Positions 14,804-18,714 of a stretch of 18,714 bases of DNA are shown here, one piece after another. Within the stretch, counting starts at the first letter, position 1. Each line of letters opens with the position of its first letter. The stretch covers positions 1-18,714 of the forward strand of contig CALFWP010000108.1 of NCBI GenBank assembly GCA_937927905.1. The letters are read 5' to 3'. A program made the position numbers and the translations under genes. Origin of the DNA: an uncultured Neomegalonema sp. (GTDB lineage: Bacteria > Pseudomonadota > Alphaproteobacteria > Rhodobacterales > Rhodobacteraceae). The notes under the pieces are model-generated. The model was not told where the DNA came from, did not search any database, and worked only from the letters and a program-made list of their open reading frames with translations.

Positions 14804-16066
14804 ATGAGAAGAGTGGTTGTCACGGGGCTGGGATTGGTCACACCGCTGGGCAGCGGTGTTGATGAAACCTGGACCAGATTACTGGGCGGAAAATCCGGCG
14901 CGGGTCCTATCACGCGTTTCGATGTCTCCGACCTTCCATGTAAAATCGCATGTGCTGTGCCGGGTAAAGATGAAGAGGCAGGTTTTAATCCTGATGATTG
15001 GGTAGAGGCAAAAGAGCAAAGGCGAATCGATACATTCATCCTCTATTCCATGGCCGCGGCAACTCAGGCTTTGCGTGATGCCGACTGGATGCCGGAGGAT
15101 GAAGAAGAGCTGTTACGGACCGGTGTTATGGTCGGTTCCGGTATCGGCGGTTTGCCCTCGATTGAAGAGGCAAGTGTTGTTCTGAAAGAAAAAGGTCCGC
15201 GGCGCATCAGTCCGTTTTTTATCCCCGGCTCGCTGATCAATCTTTGCTCCGGTCAGATTGCGATCAAATACGGGTTTAAAGGTCCTAACCATTCTGTTGT
15301 CACAGCCTGTTCAACCGGTGCCCATGCCATCGGCGATGCATCGCGCCTTATTATGCACGGCGATGCGGATGTGATGATTGCGGGTGGTGCGGAAAGTGCG
15401 CTTTGCCGGATCGGAATTGCAGGATTCGCCGCTTGTAAAGCGCTGTCTACCGGCTTTAATGATGAACCGGCGCGCGGGTCACGCCCCTATGATAAGGACC
15501 GCGACGGGTTTGTCATGGGCGAGGGGGCCGGAGTTGTTGTTCTTGAGGAGTACGAACACGCCAAAGCGCGCGGGGCCACGATTTACGCCGAAGTGCGCGG
15601 ATACGGGTTGTCCGGCGATGCTTATCACGTCACAGCGCCGTCTCCGGACGGGGATGGCGGATACAGGGCGATGCAGGCCGCTCTTAACAATGCCGGAATG
15701 GTGCCGGGTGACGTCGATTATATCAACGCCCACGGCACGTCTACGCCGCTGGGGGATGAGATTGAAGTTAAGGCGGTAACGCGTCTGATGGGGGGCCAGG
15801 CATCGGCGGCCACGATGTCCTCGACAAAATCATCTATCGGGCACCTGCTGGGTGCTGCGGGTGCTGTGGAGGCCGTGTTCTGTGTTCTGGCCATGCGCGA
15901 CCAGATTGCGCCGCCGACCATCAACCTTGATAATCCTAATGTCGAAACGCCCCTGGACCTTGCGCCGCATGAGCCTGTTAAGCGCGAGATACGCGCGGCG
16001 ATTTCTAATTCCTTCGGCTTTGGCGGCACCAATGCTTCGTTGGTGCTCAGCCTGCCGGACGCCTGA
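14804..16066 (+). CDS. fabF: 3-oxoacyl-[acyl-carrier-protein] synthase II (KAS II)
   Basis: 420 residues, full length. Condenses acyl-ACP with malonyl-ACP in fatty-acid elongation. The Cys-His-His triad is visible: Cys169 in TACSTGAHAIGDA, His310 in NAHGTSTPLGD and His347 in TKSSIGHLLGAAGA (with Lys342). The start MRRVVVTGLGLVTPLG and the C-terminal NSFGFGGTNASLVL are standard. It follows acpP across a hairpin and is followed by mltG after 14 bp with its own SD, a neighbourhood common in alphaproteobacteria. Very secure. Confidence 0.98.
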   Translation: MRRVVVTGLGLVTPLGSGVDETWTRLLGGKSGAGPITRFDVSDLPCKIACAVPGKDEEAGFNPDDWVEAKEQRRIDTFILYSMAAATQALRDADWMPEDEEELLRTGVMVGSGIGGLPSIEEASVVLKEKGPRRISPFFIPGSLINLCSGQIAIKYGFKGPNHSVVTACSTGAHAIGDASRLIMHGDADVMIAGGAESALCRIGIAGFAACKALSTGFNDEPARGSRPYDKDRDGFVMGEGAGVVVLEEYEHAKARGATIYAEVRGYGLSGDAYHVTAPSPDGDGGYRAMQAALNNAGMVPGDVDYINAHGTSTPLGDEIEVKAVTRLMGGQASAATMSSTKSSIGHLLGAAGAVEAVFCVLAMRDQIAPPTINLDNPNVETPLDLAPHEPVKREIRAAISNSFGFGGTNASLVLSLPDA

Positions 16067-16080
16067 CCGGAGGCGCTGCC

Positions 16081-17067
16081 GTGCGGTTTATCTCCGGCCT
16101 GTTCTCATTGATGGTCATCGGCGGTCTTGGTGCCATTGGTGCCGGACTCTACGGCAAAGCACAGTTTGAAGCCCCCGGGCCTTCAGTGTCGGAGACCGAG
16201 GTTTTCCTGAAACGCGGTTCCGGATTGAATGCGATAGCGGCAGAGCTGGAACGCAGCGGCGTGATTACAAACAGCACGATCTTCAAACTGGGGGCCAAGC
16301 TGAAAGATTCCGACCGGAATCTGAAGGCCGGTGAATATGCGATTCCCGCCGGTGCGTCGATGCAGGCGGTGCTCGATCAGTTACAACAGGGCGGCACAAT
16401 CCAGCGCAAAGTCACCGCAGTGGAGGGGCAGACGTCGTTTGAGATTGTCGCGCGTTTGAATGCGGCTGAAAAATTGACGGGCCGGATTACGGATATTCCC
16501 GCGGAAGGGTCTTTGGCACCTGAGACGTATTTCTATCAGCGTGACGAATCCCGTGCGGATGTGCTGGCGCGGATGCAGGCTGCACAGGTAAAAACCCTGG
16601 ATGAGCTGTGGGAAAAGCGCGCGCCGGATCTGCCGCTGAAAAATAAACAGGAAGCGTTGATCCTGGCGTCAATCGTCGAAAAGGAAACCGGTGTTTCCAG
16701 TGAAAGGGCGCGGGTGGCAGCCGTTTTTATCAACCGGCTCAATCGCGGGATGCGGCTACAGACCGATCCGACGGTGATTTACGGGATTACCCTGGGAAAA
16801 TCGGTACTGGGGCGGGGGTTGAGGCGCTCTGAGCTCAATGCTGAAACCCCATATAATACCTATGTTATAAGCGGGTTGCCACCGACCCCTATTGCAAATC
16901 CCGGACGCGCAGCGATTGAGGCCGTGCTGAATCCGATTACGAGCAAAGAGCTGTATTTTGTCGCTGACGGAACCGGCGGTCATGCCTTTGCCGAAACACT
17001 CAGACAGCACAACCGGAATGTCAGGGAATGGCGCAAGATTGAAAAACAGCGTAAATCATCGCAGTAA
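16081..17067 (+). CDS. mltG: Endolytic peptidoglycan transglycosylase MltG
   Basis: 328 residues. Single-pass inner-membrane lytic transglycosylase (YceG family) thought to cut nascent glycan strands and set their length. GTG 16081 has GGAGG about 8 nt upstream. The N-terminus FISGLFSLMVIGGLGAIGAG is one TM segment (about 3-22). It is followed by a LysM-like region with VFLKRGSGLNAIAAELERSG and LKAGEYAIPAGASM, then EGSLAPETYFYQ, and the catalytic region ALILASIVEKETG (191-204), with the catalytic Glu in VEKE. TDPTVIYGI and ETPYNTYVISGLPPTPIANPG are family hallmarks. Probably cotranscribed with fabF. It ends 42 bp before the convergent acyl-CoA dehydrogenase. Confidence 0.97.
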   Translation: MRFISGLFSLMVIGGLGAIGAGLYGKAQFEAPGPSVSETEVFLKRGSGLNAIAAELERSGVITNSTIFKLGAKLKDSDRNLKAGEYAIPAGASMQAVLDQLQQGGTIQRKVTAVEGQTSFEIVARLNAAEKLTGRITDIPAEGSLAPETYFYQRDESRADVLARMQAAQVKTLDELWEKRAPDLPLKNKQEALILASIVEKETGVSSERARVAAVFINRLNRGMRLQTDPTVIYGITLGKSVLGRGLRRSELNAETPYNTYVISGLPPTPIANPGRAAIEAVLNPITSKELYFVADGTGGHAFAETLRQHNRNVREWRKIEKQRKSSQ

Positions 17068-17109
17068 CGCTGTCTTTCAAGCCTGCGCCCTTTGATACCG
17101 TATTACGTG

Positions 17110-18267
17110 TCAATAAGAACGCGGCATCCCTAAGACATGTTCGGCGATGTAGCTGAGGATCAGGTTTGTTGAGATCGGGGCCACCTGATAAAGCCGCGTT
17201 TCGCGGTATTTTCGCTCGATATCATATTCCTCGGCAAAGCCGAACCCGCCATGGGTTTGTAAACATGCATCAGCCGCTGCCCATGACGCATCAGCGCAGA
17301 GCAGTTTGGCAAGGTTTGCCTCCTCGCCCGGATTGACCCCGGCCTCATACAGCCTGACGGCCTCGCGCAGCATCAGTTCAGCGGCGCGCATATCGGCATA
17401 GGCTTTGGCGAGAGGAAACTGAATGCCCTGGTTCTGTCCGATGGGACGGTCAAATACCCGCCGTTCGCCTGCATAGGCAGCGGCTTTAGACAAAAACCAT
17501 TTTGCATCGCCGACACATTCCGAGGCAATCAGAATACGCTCGGCATTCATACCCGAAAGGATATAGCGGAACCCCTTGCCTTCTTCACCGATAAGATTGG
17601 CGGCGGGCACCGGCATATCATCAAAGAACAACTCGGTTGAAGAATGATTCATCATCGCGCGGATGGGACGGATTGTGAGGCTTTTGCCGCGCACCTCGCG
17701 CATATCCACCAGCAGGACCGAAAGGCCGTCGGTTTTTTTGCTCACCTGATCGCGGGGCGTTGTCCGGCACAGCAGAATCATCAGGTCCGAATGTTCGGCC
17801 CTTGAGGTCCAGATTTTCTGTCCGTTGACGATATAGGTGTCCCCCTCCAGCCGTGCCGTGGTGCGCAGTGCGCCGGTATCGGTGCCGCTGGTCGGTTCTG
17901 TCACACCGAAGGCTTGCAGGCGCAGCGAACCATCGGCGATACGGGGCAGATAGGCCGCCTTTTGCGCATCCGTGCCGTGGCGTAGCAAAGTTCCCATGGT
18001 GTACATCTGGGCATGACAGGCCGCCGCATTACACCCTGCACGATGTATCTCTTCCAGTATCGCACAGCCCGCAGAGATCGGCAGCCCCAGCCCACCGTAT
18101 TCTTCAGGAATCAGTGCAGCGAGGTACCCTGCCTTTGTCAGCGCCCCGACAAATGTCGTCGGATAAGCTGATGTCCGGTCGCAGTCGCGCCAGTAACGGC
18201 CCGGAAAATTCGCACAAAGCCGCGCCACGCCTTCGCGGACTTCAGGGTGGTCAAGTTCATAAGTCAT
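17110..18267 (-). CDS. Acyl-CoA dehydrogenase
   Basis: 385 residues, full length for the family. FAD enzyme introducing a 2,3-double bond into acyl-CoA thioesters and passing electrons to ETF. Seen: IPEEYGGLGLP in the N-terminal helical domain, FGVTEPTSGTD (120-130) and NGQKIWTSRAEHSD in the beta domain binding FAD/substrate, GFRYILSGMNAERILIA in the C-terminal helical domain, and QTHGGFGFAEEYDIERKYRE near the end. The usual catalytic Glu after the YRE-R helix (YEGT in many members) is replaced: the sequence reads YQVAPIST with Gln361. A Glu stands at 243 in NAERIL, where isovaleryl- and long-chain-type enzymes carry theirs. Its ATG overlaps the stop of the upstream aldehyde dehydrogenase frame (ATGA), so the two were an operon. 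Confidence 0.94.
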   Translation of the reverse strand: MTYELDHPEVREGVARLCANFPGRYWRDCDRTSAYPTTFVGALTKAGYLAALIPEEYGGLGLPISAGCAILEEIHRAGCNAAACHAQMYTMGTLLRHGTDAQKAAYLPRIADGSLRLQAFGVTEPTSGTDTGALRTTARLEGDTYIVNGQKIWTSRAEHSDLMILLCRTTPRDQVSKKTDGLSVLLVDMREVRGKSLTIRPIRAMMNHSSTELFFDDMPVPAANLIGEEGKGFRYILSGMNAERILIASECVGDAKWFLSKAAAYAGERRVFDRPIGQNQGIQFPLAKAYADMRAAELMLREAVRLYEAGVNPGEEANLAKLLCADASWAAADACLQTHGGFGFAEEYDIERKYRETRLYQVAPISTNLILSYIAEHVLGMPRSY

Positions 18268-18608
18268 CGTATCACAAAAGGATTGGCCGCAATGGTTTCA
18301 TGGGCGATCCATACTGACTTGGTTTGCAGGTATTCCTTGATGGCCTCCATGCCGCTCTCGCGTCCGATGCCGCTGCGCTTGTAACCGCCGAAAGGCGACG
18401 TGAAGCTGACCGCCCGGTAAGTGTTGACCCAGACCGTTCCCGCTTTCAGCCGTTCCGACATGCGTAAGGCCCGCCCGATATCCGATGTCCAGACACCGGC
18501 GGCTAGGCCGAAATTGATGTCATTGCCGATGCGGATCGCGTCCTCTTCATCATCAAACGGAATGACGGAGTGGACCGGCCCGAACACCTCTTCCTGAGCA
18601 ATCCGCAA
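18264..18608 (-). pseudogene. Aldehyde dehydrogenase, C-terminal remnant
   Basis: About 114 residues matching only the last quarter of an NAD(P)-dependent aldehyde dehydrogenase: RIAQEEVFGPVHSVIPFDD (the conserved Glu of EEVFGPV contacts the cofactor ribose), NDINFGLAAGVWTSD, GTVWVNTYRAV and PFGGYKRSGIGRESG. The NAD-binding domain and the catalytic Cys are absent. Two codons before RIAQ there is an in-frame TAG (18612-18614), and none of the three minus-strand frames upstream resembles aldehyde dehydrogenase, so a simple frameshift does not explain it. The only possible starts are weak (TTG 18608, no SD). It overlaps the acyl-CoA dehydrogenase start by 4 bp. Most likely a gene cut by an insertion or rearrangement, or a misassembled contig end. 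Confidence 0.75.
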
Positions 18609-18714
18609 AGTCTATGCCAGCACTATCGAGATGTCCACAGCGTATCGGCATACGATTTACACCGTTCGCACGTTACAAATCGTGCATCACTGCCGTCTCT
18701 GCCAGCCTCCCATT
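18609..18714. other. Unassigned sequence joined to the aldehyde dehydrogenase remnant
   Basis: 106 bp to the window edge with no recognisable homology. On the minus strand a frame open from the edge ends at TAG 18623-18625 and reads, near its end, VTCERCKSYADTLWTSR, with a CxxC pair; all three plus-strand frames are also open. It contains an inverted repeat, ACGATTT ... AAATCGT (18653-18659 and 18676-18682). It may be the end of a mobile element or other gene, but nothing identifies it. Confidence 0.3.

Noticed and set aside
18264..18608. Aldehyde dehydrogenase loss explained by a simple sequencing frameshift
   Set aside because: None of the minus-strand frames upstream of 18608 resembles the missing part of the enzyme.
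1..18714. CRISPR arrays, tRNA/rRNA genes, complete IS elements, toxin-antitoxin or phage-defence genes
   Set aside because: I read both strands for repeats, cloverleaf-like segments and typical motifs and saw none.

Overview
The window looks like chromosomal DNA of an alphaproteobacterium. The protein sequences have that flavour, the GC content is moderately high, Shine-Dalgarno sites are clear, GTG starts are used, and acpP-fabF-mltG is arranged as in that class. I cannot name the order or genus. No tRNA, rRNA, CRISPR array, integrase or complete transposable element was seen.

Layout. Bases 1-4924 (+ strand): the 3' part of pepN (aminopeptidase N), a 2-keto-4-pentenoate hydratase-like gene, a Gfo/Idh/MocA oxidoreductase, a type II dehydroquinase (aroQ) and a small secreted DUF4864-type protein. 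Bases 4932-7794 (- strand): yjbH and yjbF, an outer-membrane beta-barrel and a lipoprotein of the YjbEFGH/Gfc exopolysaccharide-secretion type, translated in the order yjbH then yjbF. Bases 8010-10278 (- strand): argG (argininosuccinate synthase), then an EamA-type DMT transporter. Bases 10512-11618 (+ strand): an AT-richer gene for a CDP-glycerol glycerophosphotransferase-like (GT-B fold) envelope enzyme. Bases 11737-12034: a decayed second copy of the argG 5' end and leader. Bases 12139-14160 (- strand): thiC with a TPP riboswitch. Bases 14426-17067 (+ strand): acpP, fabF and mltG. Bases 17110-18608 (- strand): an acyl-CoA dehydrogenase preceded by the C-terminal remnant of an aldehyde dehydrogenase, whose homology stops abruptly near 18606.

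How the genes relate. Most are housekeeping: peptide turnover, arginine, thiamine and fatty-acid synthesis, and peptidoglycan cutting. yjbH/yjbF and the glycerophosphotransferase-like gene concern surface polymers. fabF/acpP and mltG link lipid and wall synthesis in a conserved neighbourhood. ThiC is governed by TPP through its leader RNA.

The most notable structure is around argG. About 300 bp of the argG 5' end and leader occurs twice in direct orientation, and the AT-rich glycerophosphotransferase-like gene sits between the copies. The second copy has lost its start codon (ATG to ATA), carries 2-nt and 10-nt deletions, and ends after the equivalent of about 82 codons. Its substitutions are not concentrated at third codon positions, so it looks like a neutrally decaying duplicate left by a rearrangement or insertion. 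The right end of the window holds a second broken locus, the aldehyde dehydrogenase remnant. I found no convincing wholly new system. Identities are by eye, with no database search.
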